Shown here one piece after another: positions 53,742-62,670 of a stretch of DNA of 64,000 bases. Within the stretch, counting starts at the first letter, position 1, and every line of letters begins with the position of its first letter. Source of the DNA: an uncultured Ectothiorhodospiraceae bacterium. Its GTDB lineage: Bacteria; Pseudomonadota; Gammaproteobacteria; UBA6429; Thiohalophilaceae. The stretch spans positions 124,001-188,000 of the forward strand of contig CAMYMU010000024.1 of NCBI GenBank assembly GCA_947259575.1. The letters run 5' to 3'. The notes beneath the pieces were generated by a model. The model had not been told where the DNA came from. It saw nothing but the letters and a program-made list of their open reading frames with translations, and made no database searches. Position numbers and translations under genes: made by a program.

Positions 53742-54839
53742 TTAGGTAACCGCCAGATTAACTTGTGGAAGCAACTCAGGATTAGTTACAAAACGTTGGA
53801 AAAGCTTTTTATCCGTTGCATGTAAATATGCGTTATCTGGATCGACTTCTTTCTTTTGTACCGCTTCAAGCAGGGACTGATCGAGCAACTGCATCCCCAT
53901 ATCAACGCTGGTCTGTATAATCGATGGGATCTGGAAAATCTTATTGGTCATGATAAGGTTGCCGATTGCCGGCGTGTTGATCATAATTTCAAGAATTGCC
54001 TTTCGATAACGACCATCTGCGGTCCGTACCAGTTTTTGACTGATAACAGCATTTAAGTGTTGTGATAAAAATGACTTGGTTAGCATTTTTTGTTCTGTGG
54101 GCATCGCATCGATGATCCGATCTAATGTTTTTACTGCACTGGTGGTATGTAACGTTCCCAGGACAAGGTGTCCTGTTTCTGCAGCGGTCATAGCCATGGA
54201 TATGGTATCCGTATCGCGCAACTCACCCACCAGGATAATATCGGGATCTTCGCGTAGTGCAGATCTTAATCCTTCAGTGAAGCTGCTTACATGTGTGCCA
54301 ACAGCACGTTGTATAACGAGCGATTGTTTACTTTTATGCACATATTCGATTGGATCTTCGAGCGTGATTATATTGAAACGTCTATTCCTGTTTAACCAAT
54401 CGATCATGGCAGCTAATGTTGTTGATTTTCCTGTGCCGGTTGCACCCGTCACCAGGATCAATCCCTGTGTGGAGTGCAAGAATTTTTCGATAACAGGCGG
54501 TAGTCCAAGGTCATCAAATGTCGGAATCTTTGGCGCAATGGCTCGGAACGAAGCACCAATCCCAGTAACTTTATGGAACATGTTGACACGGAAACGGCCG
54601 ACTTCCTCATTTTCATAAGAAAAGTCCAGGTCATTTCCCGCTTCAAACAGTTCGATTTGAACCGGAGTTAAAATCTCGTGGGTGAGCTCAGTGATTTCAG
54701 AATCGGTTAAATCTCGATACTTAATTGGGTTTAGCTCACCATGTAGGCGAACCAATGGCGGGGCGCCTACAGCAAAGTGAATATCCGAGCCTCCTTGTTG
54801 TCGCCCAAGCTGTAAAAATGCATTAATTCTGGCTGTCAT
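53742..54839 (-). CDS. PilT/PilU-type retraction ATPase, first of a pair
   Basis: A 365-residue homologue of the following gene: GGSDIHFAVGAPPLVRLHGE, Walker A GATGTGKSTT, LEDPIEYVHKSKQ, Walker B DIILVGELRDTDTI, His box LGTLHTTSA. Overlaps the kinase gene stop by one base (TGATG). No pilin, PilB, PilC or other pilus genes are in the window, so the ATPases must serve a pilus machine encoded elsewhere, or a related one. Confidence 0.9.
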   Translation of the reverse strand: MTARINAFLQLGRQQGGSDIHFAVGAPPLVRLHGELNPIKYRDLTDSEITELTHEILTPVQIELFEAGNDLDFSYENEEVGRFRVNMFHKVTGIGASFRAIAPKIPTFDDLGLPPVIEKFLHSTQGLILVTGATGTGKSTTLAAMIDWLNRNRRFNIITLEDPIEYVHKSKQSLVIQRAVGTHVSSFTEGLRSALREDPDIILVGELRDTDTISMAMTAAETGHLVLGTLHTTSAVKTLDRIIDAMPTEQKMLTKSFLSQHLNAVISQKLVRTADGRYRKAILEIMINTPAIGNLIMTNKIFQIPSIIQTSVDMGMQLLDQSLLEAVQKKEVDPDNAYLHATDKKLFQRFVTNPELLPQVNLAVT

Positions 54840-57226
54840 CAGGCTGCTTCCTCACTAACTACTTTTTCAATTGCAGCATATAATTCTTCAGCTGTCTGGT
54901 AACGCTCCTCAGGATTGACAGACATAGTCTTCATGATGACATTGCTCAGTGCTTCAGATACTTTAGGATTGGCTTTATATGCTGGTACGGCCTTACCTTC
55001 AACATGCTGGAAAAGGGTGGCCAGATGATCCTCGCCTTTATAGGGTGCACGACCGACAAATATTTCATACATCAAAATGCCGAGACTATAGATATCGGTG
55101 CGGTGGTCAATCGCACGTGCACGTACTTGTTCGGGGGCCATGTATGTTGGTGTGCCAACGAGTATGCCGGTTTTTGTGATACGTGAGTCGGCAGAACTAG
55201 CTGCTGCTGCCAGGCCAAAGTCAACGATTTTAACCTGATCATTGTCGTCTACCAAAATGTTCGCCGGCTTAAGATCTCTGTGGACAACATCGCGTGAATG
55301 GGCAAAACCAACACCCTGACAAATTTGTTTAAATATCGAAAGAATTCTTTGTGTATTTGGATTTTTATTGGTTTTAATTTCAAACGCCAATGAATGACTA
55401 TCAAAATACTCCATCGAAATTGCGTAGGTGTTGCCAAAGGTGATGAAGTCATAGATCCGAATAATTTTCTCGTGAGTAATTTTTCGGGCATAGCGGAGTT
55501 CATGAATGAAACGCTGAATGATGTTTTCATCAGATGACATATGGGCATTCAAAAACTTCATAATAATTCGATCTGAAACCATCATATCTTCAACCAGAAG
55601 TACAACACCAAATGCACCTTTACCTATGTGCTTTATTACTTTATAACGATTGGCAATAATGAATCCTGGTGTAAACTTGCTGGCATCAAAGATTGTTGCG
55701 ACTTCAGCAGTATTTTCATTTTCAGATAAATCCAGTATGCCCGCACTGGTTTCGTCCTTTTTCTTTATGTTTACGCTAGTATCGGGTGGCGTTATGGTGG
55801 TTTGCACTGTGGGTCGACTTGTTTGCGACATGCTGGCATCGCTTTGTTGTCCCGTCTTTGCCTGGATGATGTGAGTTTGCGCGTCGGCGATCGAACTGTT
55901 TTGATCCAGGTCTTCTGTTTTTGCGAATTCACTGATGGCAAGTAACATTTCTCTACGTACTTCACCGCTTGCTTCATTAGCCGATTGCATTAGTTCGGGT
56001 ATTACATCCTGACCGCTTATGCTGACGAGTGCCTTGACAATGACATGCGCCGACTCCGAGTATTTTTTAAGGGCCTTAAATAATTCAGGAACTGCACGAG
56101 GATCTGACATGTTTCCTAATGCATCGACTGCGCGTTCGCGTACCCACCAATCTTCATCATCGAGCGCCTGGACCAGGTAAAAATACGCACGCTCGTCTTT
56201 TACAGAATTCAGGATTTCAACTGCAGTACGGCGTAAAAACTCATCTTCATCACTTAATAAGGTAACGACTGCCTCGACAACACGTGGACCACCAATTGAA
56301 CCTAGCGCATCAGCAGCACGGACTCGCACCCACCAGTCAGAATCACGCATTGCATTCAATAAATTTTTAATTGCTCGAGGGTCTGCAACTTCATTCAGTA
56401 CTTCGACCGCAGCACGTCGAATATATTCAGAATCATCATTTAGTATTTCGATGAGGTAAGTGACGGTATTGGGATCATTAATCCTGATTAAGGCTTCAAT
56501 CGCCTTTGATTGAACAGTCATGTCGGGGTCGCGAAGCAAAGGGATCACTTTTGTCGCCGACACTTCCATACCAAGTTGGCTAATGCCATCAAGTGCGACT
56601 TGTCGAATCTGTTTGTTTGAATCTCCCAGTGCTTTGACCAGTGCGCCACGGACCGAATCATTTTTGAATCTCGACAAGGTTTTAATAGTTTGCAAACGTG
56701 TGGAGATATCTGGATCTTCTACATAGTGTAATAAATACGGGACAGCATCCTCTTTGACAACGGCATGAATTAAATGAAAGGCGAGGTTGCGTTTATTCTT
56801 GTCAGGGGTTTCAAGTAGCGCAACAACTTTTTTCACATTAAGGCGCGCCTTTTTTTCGGTCAGAATTTGCAGCAACAACTTTTTCGGTATTTCAGGGTCA
56901 TCAAGTTGTTTTAGCAAACTATTGGGATCGTAATTATTACTTTGTACGAGGATTTTCGCGATACTTGAAATCAGTCGACGATCGGGTTCTGCCAGAGCAT
57001 CGACGTATTCGGGCAGTGATTTGTTATCAAGTAGTATGACTAACAGGTTTTCAACAAGTGGGTTTCCAGGCGCATCCAGTAAGGCATCAATTAATTTTGA
57101 AACGGCGGGTCGACCTATTTGTTTAAGTTTGGAATATGCGACTACTACGTCTGGATCTTTTGGGTTATCCGAATCCAGAAGCGTATTAATTGCTTTGCTA
57201 ACTTTAAAAGAGTCTAACAGTGCCAT
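54839..57226 (-). CDS. HEAT-repeat Ser/Thr protein kinase
   Basis: A 795-residue fusion. Residues about 30-440 contain roughly ten HEAT/PBS-type repeats (for example DPRAIKNLLNAMRDSDWWVR, DEDWWVRERAVDALG), then a flexible Ser/Thr/Lys linker (about 445-520) and a Hanks-type kinase (527-790). Kinase residues are complete: P-loop 535-541, K557, E576, H649-R-D651, N656, D669-F-G671, A697-P-E699, D711. No membrane helix is seen. It is 18 bases after the first gene of the operon and directly before two PilT ATPases, with an FHA reader at the end. Confidence 0.93.
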   Translation of the reverse strand: MALLDSFKVSKAINTLLDSDNPKDPDVVVAYSKLKQIGRPAVSKLIDALLDAPGNPLVENLLVILLDNKSLPEYVDALAEPDRRLISSIAKILVQSNNYDPNSLLKQLDDPEIPKKLLLQILTEKKARLNVKKVVALLETPDKNKRNLAFHLIHAVVKEDAVPYLLHYVEDPDISTRLQTIKTLSRFKNDSVRGALVKALGDSNKQIRQVALDGISQLGMEVSATKVIPLLRDPDMTVQSKAIEALIRINDPNTVTYLIEILNDDSEYIRRAAVEVLNEVADPRAIKNLLNAMRDSDWWVRVRAADALGSIGGPRVVEAVVTLLSDEDEFLRRTAVEILNSVKDERAYFYLVQALDDEDWWVRERAVDALGNMSDPRAVPELFKALKKYSESAHVIVKALVSISGQDVIPELMQSANEASGEVRREMLLAISEFAKTEDLDQNSSIADAQTHIIQAKTGQQSDASMSQTSRPTVQTTITPPDTSVNIKKKDETSAGILDLSENENTAEVATIFDASKFTPGFIIANRYKVIKHIGKGAFGVVLLVEDMMVSDRIIMKFLNAHMSSDENIIQRFIHELRYARKITHEKIIRIYDFITFGNTYAISMEYFDSHSLAFEIKTNKNPNTQRILSIFKQICQGVGFAHSRDVVHRDLKPANILVDDNDQVKIVDFGLAAAASSADSRITKTGILVGTPTYMAPEQVRARAIDHRTDIYSLGILMYEIFVGRAPYKGEDHLATLFQHVEGKAVPAYKANPKVSEALSNVIMKTMSVNPEERYQTAEELYAAIEKVVSEEAA

Positions 57227-57244
57227 CAGTATCTTATGCGGTGT

Positions 57245-57718
57245 TTACGATTGGTTGACGACTTGAATGATATAGGATTTATTCACCATGCATATCTCTT
57301 TGTCCGAGGTATACAAACGGATAAATCGTTCCTGTCCCTGGTTTAGGTAGTCATAAAGTCGCTCATGATCGTTTGGCAAAACTTCTACAATATCACCATC
57401 GATAACCGAACCATCCATTAGGTGTACACGACAGGATAGGTGAGTGTATTTATCGCCATCTGGTTTTTCGTCTTCGTACTCAACGCGCGTAATCGATGCG
57501 CGATTGTAAAAGCGCAGTTCATCGGGATTACTTCGCTTAAGCACCAGAAAGGGCGAATCGTCATTTAGCACATAGCGTGGATCCTCCTGGGTCCCCGTCT
57601 CTTCACCAATAGTGACGAAAATCGAGCCGCTTACCAGCCCTTCCGGATGAACCCACATACTTACATGCCTTAAGGCTTTCGCTATCTTGAGTGGTTTATC
57701 TATCACCACTTTCTCCAA
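57245..57718 (-). CDS. Unknown protein, first gene of the kinase-PilT operon
   Basis: A 157-residue protein of unknown family, mostly predicted beta strands: VSMWVHPEGLVSGSIFVTIG, DDSPFLVLKRSN, ASITRVEYEDE, HLMDGSVIDGDIVEVLP, then ERFIRLYTSDKEICMVNKSYII. The MDGSVIDGDI turn looks like a small beta barrel. No signal peptide, helix bundle or catalytic pattern is evident. Position suggests a component or regulator of the kinase system. Confidence 0.7.
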   Translation of the reverse strand: MEKVVIDKPLKIAKALRHVSMWVHPEGLVSGSIFVTIGEETGTQEDPRYVLNDDSPFLVLKRSNPDELRFYNRASITRVEYEDEKPDGDKYTHLSCRVHLMDGSVIDGDIVEVLPNDHERLYDYLNQGQERFIRLYTSDKEICMVNKSYIIQVVNQS

Positions 57719-57919
57719 TTATGAATTTATACATTTAAATAAGTATATCCAGAAAATTACTAACTGCGAATGGCAAATACTTGTTTTCGCAGTTATTTTG
57801 GGTAAATCTCACTGAAAATTTGCAGACCAGCCTGTTCTAGGAGGAATTGGCTAAATATTATCCTACGAAGTGCCTATAGAGTGATATAGCCACAATTTGA
57901 TAGTGGCAGGGATCAATGG

Positions 57920-58417
57920 CTAGATACGGCCGCCTCTGATAAACCGTTTGCTCCAGTAGCGGGAATTTAACTTGGCAACAGAGACCTTTTTACCGCTAGA
58001 AGGCGCATGCACAAAACGATTATTGCCCAGGTAAATCCCAACATGGGAGACTTTCCCCCCTGATATCCTAAAAAACAGTAGATCACCGCGGCGCAGCGCT
58101 TGCCTCGAGACAGGTTTGCTCGCCTTGTATTGTGCATAGGATGTTCGGGGCAGGGTGATGCCATTCTGGCGATGAGAGAAATAGACCAGGCCACTGCAAT
58201 CAAAGCCACGATTTGGGGATATGCCACCGTAACGATATGGGCTCCCGATCATAGATTCTGCAACACGCACAATATTCTCAGACGTTGTCCCTGAGGATCC
58301 TGTCGCTGAGGAGGGCGTATATGAGCGCTTTTGAGGACCGCTGCTACATGCTGCCAAACTCGTTACAATGAGCAGACAGCACAGTCTAGAAATCCAGTGG
58401 TGGAATATCTTAGCCAT
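57920..58417 (-). CDS. NlpC/P60 (C40) peptidase lipoprotein
   Basis: A 165-residue lipoprotein, lipobox SLAAC24, with a peptidoglycan-cleaving C40 domain. Catalytic Cys74 (FDCSGLV), His125 (SHVGIYLG) and His137 (FVHAPS) are all present, and the domain is full size. It resembles Spr/MepS-type endopeptidases that open cross-links for cell-wall growth. It has its own promoter region; the 200-base gap 58418-58617 shows no gene. Confidence 0.92.
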   Translation of the reverse strand: MAKIFHHWISRLCCLLIVTSLAACSSGPQKRSYTPSSATGSSGTTSENIVRVAESMIGSPYRYGGISPNRGFDCSGLVYFSHRQNGITLPRTSYAQYKASKPVSRQALRRGDLLFFRISGGKVSHVGIYLGNNRFVHAPSSGKKVSVAKLNSRYWSKRFIRGGRI

Positions 58418-58617
58418 ATTTACGTTCTCGGTTGCTGTTCAACAAAGTTTAATCATCAAATTCAAAAAAATCAATTATACGCAATAAAAACAATGAGAAG
58501 CGTTGGATAATTAATGTAAATTCATACATATGATACTGTGATCTTGCTCGCACATTACCACTATTAATATACAGGGAATAGCAAGTTTGTCGATAAACTG
58601 ACCAGGTAGGTATATTA

Positions 58618-59046
58618 ATGCTTGATCAAATCACAGCGTTCTCAGATTCTCAATATAAGCGACAGGTAAATCCTTCAGTCGAGGGACATTTACGTTCAGA
58701 ATCCAGGCAAGAATTTGAGGCAAAACAGAACGAAAGAGTGAGTGCGCGAGAGGCACAGAGAACAGAACGTACAGAACAGTCCAGAAACAGGCTTGAAGAG
58801 CAGTTCACAACTGCAACTAGACGCCAGCAGGGACATACTGCTGCTCAAGAGACAAATCAGGGACCGAGCAAGGCGGCAGAGTTAGCTGAAAAATTAGCCA
58901 AACATGTTAAACAATCGCGTCAACAAGAAGCACGCGATTTCCGCCAAGCCGGTTTCTCGCATGCAAACAAGAGTCGCCAAATAAGTCAGACATATCAGCA
59001 GGACCTACCGACCAGTCAAAACAGAATCATTGATGAAATGGCGTGA
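58618..59046 (+). CDS. Gln/Arg/Glu-rich coiled protein of unknown function
   Basis: A 142-residue soluble protein without hydrophobic core. Composition is dominated by Gln, Arg, Glu, Ser and Ala, with long stretches that could form amphipathic helices or remain disordered (KAAELAEKLAKHVKQSRQQ). I do not recognise a family. ATG start after a purine-poor leader, so its coding status is less sure than its neighbours. Confidence 0.45.
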   Translation: MLDQITAFSDSQYKRQVNPSVEGHLRSESRQEFEAKQNERVSAREAQRTERTEQSRNRLEEQFTTATRRQQGHTAAQETNQGPSKAAELAEKLAKHVKQSRQQEARDFRQAGFSHANKSRQISQTYQQDLPTSQNRIIDEMA

Positions 59047-59175
59047 TAGCCGATTTGGTTTCAGCCGTCAGAATTGATCATCATTTTTAATTATTTATAA
59101 CCTCTTAAACTGCAAAATCATACAGCTATCAGGTATGAAGTTACGTTAAACTAGCGCCAGTGTAAGAGGTGAAGT

Positions 59176-61668
59176 ATGGCGCGGCGTCCCACAAGAAAGC
59201 GAAATCCCAAAAAGAAAGCATCCCGTAGAGTAAACAAAGCTCGAAAACCGGCTAAGTCGAGCAAGACCAGTGAAAGTAAAAAAAAGGGTAAAGCCAAAAA
59301 AACTGGCAAAGCTAAAAAATCGAGTAAAGCCAACAAATCGCGTAAAGCTAAACAATCAGATAATCCAATTGTCAACTTTTTCAAACGTATTCCATGGCGC
59401 CGTTTAATCCTGGCTGGTTTTCTGATCTTTGTTGCTTATACAGTCTATTTAGACTTTGTAGTGCGAGGCCAATTCGAAGATAAACGCTGGGCATTGCCGG
59501 CTCAGGTTTACGCGCGTCCCTTAGAACTTTATGAAGGACTGACATTAAAAGCAAATGACTTTGAACGCGAATTGAATCTACTGAACTATCGATATGCCTA
59601 TGATCCTTCTGAAGCGGGGATGTTTCAGCGCCATGGCAACAAATTTAAGATTGTTACACGACCATTTACATTTTGGGATGTTAAAGAAAACTCTCAACCG
59701 ATAGAGGTGGTTTTTTCTGGCGATCAGATTTCTTCGATTAAAAACATCCATAATAAGAACGAAATTGCGTTACTCAGGCTTGATCCCGTCTTGGTTGGTG
59801 GGATTTATCCGCTGAAAAAAGAAGACAGAAAACTGGTGTCGCTTGATGATGTGCCTGAGTTGTTACCTGAGATTTTGGTGGCAATTGAAGATAGAAAATT
59901 TTATGACCATTATGGTATAGACCCTTTGGCAATTGCTCGGGCATTTATAGCAAATATTCGTGCTGGAAAATCTGTGCAAGGGGGTAGTACGATTACCCAA
60001 CAGCTAGTTAAGAATTTCTTTTTAAGCAATGAACGCACATTGTGGCGCAAGTTTAATGAAGTCATTATGGCTGTATCACTTGATTTTCATTATGAAAAAA
60101 ATGACATTATACAAGCCTATATAAATGAGATCTATCTTGGTCAGGATGGTGCGCGTGCGATTCATGGTTTTGGTCTGGCCAGTGAATATTATTTTGCAAA
60201 ACCTATTCATCAACTTGATCTGAACCAGATGGCTACATTGGTCGCCTTAATCCGTGGTCCTTCTTATTACCATCCTGATAAACACCCCGATCGCTTATTA
60301 GCACGTCGTGATCGTATTCTTGATGGATTGTTGGAACAGAAGGTAATAAGCGCAGATCTTCTGACGCGAACAAAGGCATTGCCGATAAATATTGTTGAAA
60401 ATCGGCGAACAGGTTCACGTCAGCATCCTGCTTTTTTGAACTTGATAAAAAGACAATTGCGGGAGTTGTATCCTGAATCAAAGCTTAGCTCTGAGGGACT
60501 AAGGATCTTTACCACGATGAACCCAGTTGTGCAGTTGGATGTTGAACAACGTGTAAAACAAAGAGTTGAGAAACTGTCAAAACAACGCGGTCTGGGTAAA
60601 AAATTACAATCGGCTGTAGTGATTGCAAATTCAACCAGTGCTGAAGTGATAGCGATGGTGGGTGATCGAAATCCGCGTTTTGCTGGTTTTAATCGCGCAC
60701 TGGATGCCTCTCGACCAATTGGTTCATTGATTAAGCCAGTAGTTTATCTCGCAGCACTTGAACAGTCTGATAAGTACAGCTGGGCAAGCAAGATTGATGA
60801 TAAATCGATTTCTTTGAAGGCGAGAGATGAATCAATCTGGACACCGATGAATTATGATCGACAGTCACACGGCAGTGTGACGTTGATCACTGCGATGACA
60901 AAATCTTATAACCAGGCAACTGTACGATTAGGATTGGATGTAGGCTTTCCTGCGATCAATAAAACTTATAAAAACCTTGGTGGTCCAAATGATCTGCCTG
61001 CGTATCCAGCTATTTTGTTAGGCGCTCAAAATCTGACGCCGTTTCAAGTTACGCAGTTATATCAAACACTGGCCGCTAATGGCTTTCGTAGTCCACTGCG
61101 CAGTATTCGAGAAGTCCTGGACGTTGACGATCAACCGTTGAAGCGATATCCCATAAAAGTTAAGCAGTCGATTGACTCTGATCTGGTTAACGTGATTAAC
61201 AGTGGACTGATACAAGTAACGAAACAGGGAACCGCAAGATCACTTTCAAATCGCTTGCCGGCAGATTTACACGTGGCGGGCAAGACTGGCACCACAAATG
61301 ACACCCGAGATAGCTGGTTTGCTGGATTTACAGGTTCGCATGTCGGGGTTGTCTGGATGGGCACCGACGAAAACTTATCAACGGGTTTAACTGGAAGTAG
61401 TGGAGCACTGAAGCTCTGGGGTGATATATTTACTCAAATCAATACAACGGGACTTGCTTTGGAGCAAACTGACGGTGTTGATATTCAATGGGTAGATCCA
61501 GAAACAGGCCTGCTTTCGAAAGCCTCTTGCAGCAACAGTCTACAGCTGGCATTTATTGATGACACTGCACCCACTGAATCAGGCGAATGCCAGGGTACAA
61601 GGACTGGTTCTGGTATTCGAGATCGATTTGATAGGACATTTGAGTGGTTTAAACGTATTTTTCGATGA
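59176..61668 (+). CDS. mrcB: Penicillin-binding protein 1B, bifunctional cell-wall synthase
   Basis: An 830-residue class A PBP. Cytoplasmic residues 1-60 are very Lys/Arg/Ser-rich with repeated GKAKK-like units, then one membrane helix (about 75-95), a UB2H-like region (about 105-195), glycosyltransferase GT51 with catalytic Glu238 (AIEDRKFYDHYG) and QGGSTITQQLVKN, and transpeptidase with Ser517 (SLIK), SYN 577-579 and KTGT 703-706. All catalytic residues are present. Its end overlaps the TPR-lipoprotein gene by 4 bases. Confidence 0.95.
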   Translation: MARRPTRKRNPKKKASRRVNKARKPAKSSKTSESKKKGKAKKTGKAKKSSKANKSRKAKQSDNPIVNFFKRIPWRRLILAGFLIFVAYTVYLDFVVRGQFEDKRWALPAQVYARPLELYEGLTLKANDFERELNLLNYRYAYDPSEAGMFQRHGNKFKIVTRPFTFWDVKENSQPIEVVFSGDQISSIKNIHNKNEIALLRLDPVLVGGIYPLKKEDRKLVSLDDVPELLPEILVAIEDRKFYDHYGIDPLAIARAFIANIRAGKSVQGGSTITQQLVKNFFLSNERTLWRKFNEVIMAVSLDFHYEKNDIIQAYINEIYLGQDGARAIHGFGLASEYYFAKPIHQLDLNQMATLVALIRGPSYYHPDKHPDRLLARRDRILDGLLEQKVISADLLTRTKALPINIVENRRTGSRQHPAFLNLIKRQLRELYPESKLSSEGLRIFTTMNPVVQLDVEQRVKQRVEKLSKQRGLGKKLQSAVVIANSTSAEVIAMVGDRNPRFAGFNRALDASRPIGSLIKPVVYLAALEQSDKYSWASKIDDKSISLKARDESIWTPMNYDRQSHGSVTLITAMTKSYNQATVRLGLDVGFPAINKTYKNLGGPNDLPAYPAILLGAQNLTPFQVTQLYQTLAANGFRSPLRSIREVLDVDDQPLKRYPIKVKQSIDSDLVNVINSGLIQVTKQGTARSLSNRLPADLHVAGKTGTTNDTRDSWFAGFTGSHVGVVWMGTDENLSTGLTGSSGALKLWGDIFTQINTTGLALEQTDGVDIQWVDPETGLLSKASCSNSLQLAFIDDTAPTESGECQGTRTGSGIRDRFDRTFEWFKRIFR

Positions 61669-62114
61669 AGTGGATTATATATATAGTATCGACCTTTACC
61701 TTGCTGGCATGCGCGACGACAAAGCAAGCATCTGTGCAGCTACCGGGTGAAGACCCACAGCAAACGGTCGCACCGGATAAAAACACCTCGAGCGCAGTTA
61801 TTTCCTTACTTGAAAAGGCTCGCGATGCTACAACCCAAGGTGATTATCAGCGTGCAGAAGTATTGCTTGAACGAACGGTTCGGATTGAGCCCAGGAATGC
61901 CAGTCTTTGGCATTACCTCGCTAAGCTACGCTTACATCAGGCGCGCTTTAGCGAGGCGATTGGCCTGGCGCAAAAGTCTAACAATCTGGCGCGCTCGAAT
62001 AATCATTTAAAAGCTGATAACTGGCGCATCATCGCCCACTCCAAATACCAGCTCGGTGATGTATCTGGTGCCCAGGCAGCTCAGGCTAAGGCAAAAAATC
62101 TCGGGAATCAGTGA
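61665..62114 (+). CDS. TPR lipoprotein, possible PBP1B activator (LpoP-like)
   Basis: A 149-residue lipoprotein, lipobox LLAC16, with about two tetratricopeptide repeats (ATTQGDYQRAEVLLERTVRIEPRNASLWHYLAKLRLHQARFSEAIGLAQKS shortened here to the pattern alone). It overlaps the mrcB stop (ATGA). In Pseudomonas a TPR lipoprotein, LpoP, activates PBP1B from the outer membrane; the same linkage and domain suggest the same role here. That is inferred, not shown by residue-level matches. Confidence 0.75.
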   Translation: MKWIIYIVSTFTLLACATTKQASVQLPGEDPQQTVAPDKNTSSAVISLLEKARDATTQGDYQRAEVLLERTVRIEPRNASLWHYLAKLRLHQARFSEAIGLAQKSNNLARSNNHLKADNWRIIAHSKYQLGDVSGAQAAQAKAKNLGNQ

Positions 62115-62137
62115 GTAAAGTGCATTAAACTGCAGTT

Positions 62138-62620
62138 ATGGCAATTTATGATGTTGGAAAATTGATCGCAGAAACAAGACGTCTGGCCGCTGACTATAAG
62201 CGTGCCACAGGCAAGTCACTGGCCGTCAGTAGTGAAATTGCCAAACATGATGCATGCGAACTCTTGGAACTTGAACCTCTCGAGGAGGACGCAGCTGGCG
62301 GCTATGATGCGCTGGGGCTGCATAGCGCATGGAAAGATCTTAAAGTGCAGATTAAAGGTCGTGCAATTTTTGACGAAGCCAAAAGCGGCCAACGGATTGG
62401 TCAATTAAAATTAGATAAAGAGTGGGATGCCGTTGTATTGGTGCTCATGAATGAAGAATTTGAAACCCAAGAGATCTATATGGCAACGCGTGAAGAAGTG
62501 GAGAATGAGCTTTCTGAAATGGATAGCAAACGCCAAAATCGTGGTGCGATGACGGTAGCTCGTTTTAAGTATCTCGCTCGTTTAGTTTGGACGCCTGCAG
62601 AAGGCATTATTGTTGAATAA
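62138..62620 (+). CDS. Unknown protein with nuclease-like KVQIKGR motif
   Basis: A 160-residue cytosolic protein. Residues about 65-110 read DLKVQIKGRAIFDE and later IGQLKLDKEWDAVVLVLMNEEF, which looks like the beta-hairpin and Q/E-x-K element of PD-(D/E)XK nuclease folds. The first 40 residues are helical (LIAETRRLAADYKRATGKSLAV). I do not know the family's function and no restriction-modification genes are near. It precedes yoaA by 50 bases. Confidence 0.55.
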   Translation: MAIYDVGKLIAETRRLAADYKRATGKSLAVSSEIAKHDACELLELEPLEEDAAGGYDALGLHSAWKDLKVQIKGRAIFDEAKSGQRIGQLKLDKEWDAVVLVLMNEEFETQEIYMATREEVENELSEMDSKRQNRGAMTVARFKYLARLVWTPAEGIIVE

Positions 62621-62670
62621 TGTCTCGATTACCTAATCTGACTTAATATACCTGAAGATTAAACTTTCCC

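Noticed and set aside
54076-54618. 180-codon plus-strand open frame inside the first PilT-type gene
   Set aside because: Antisense shadow of a gene with all ATPase motifs; no ribosome-binding site and no plausible product.
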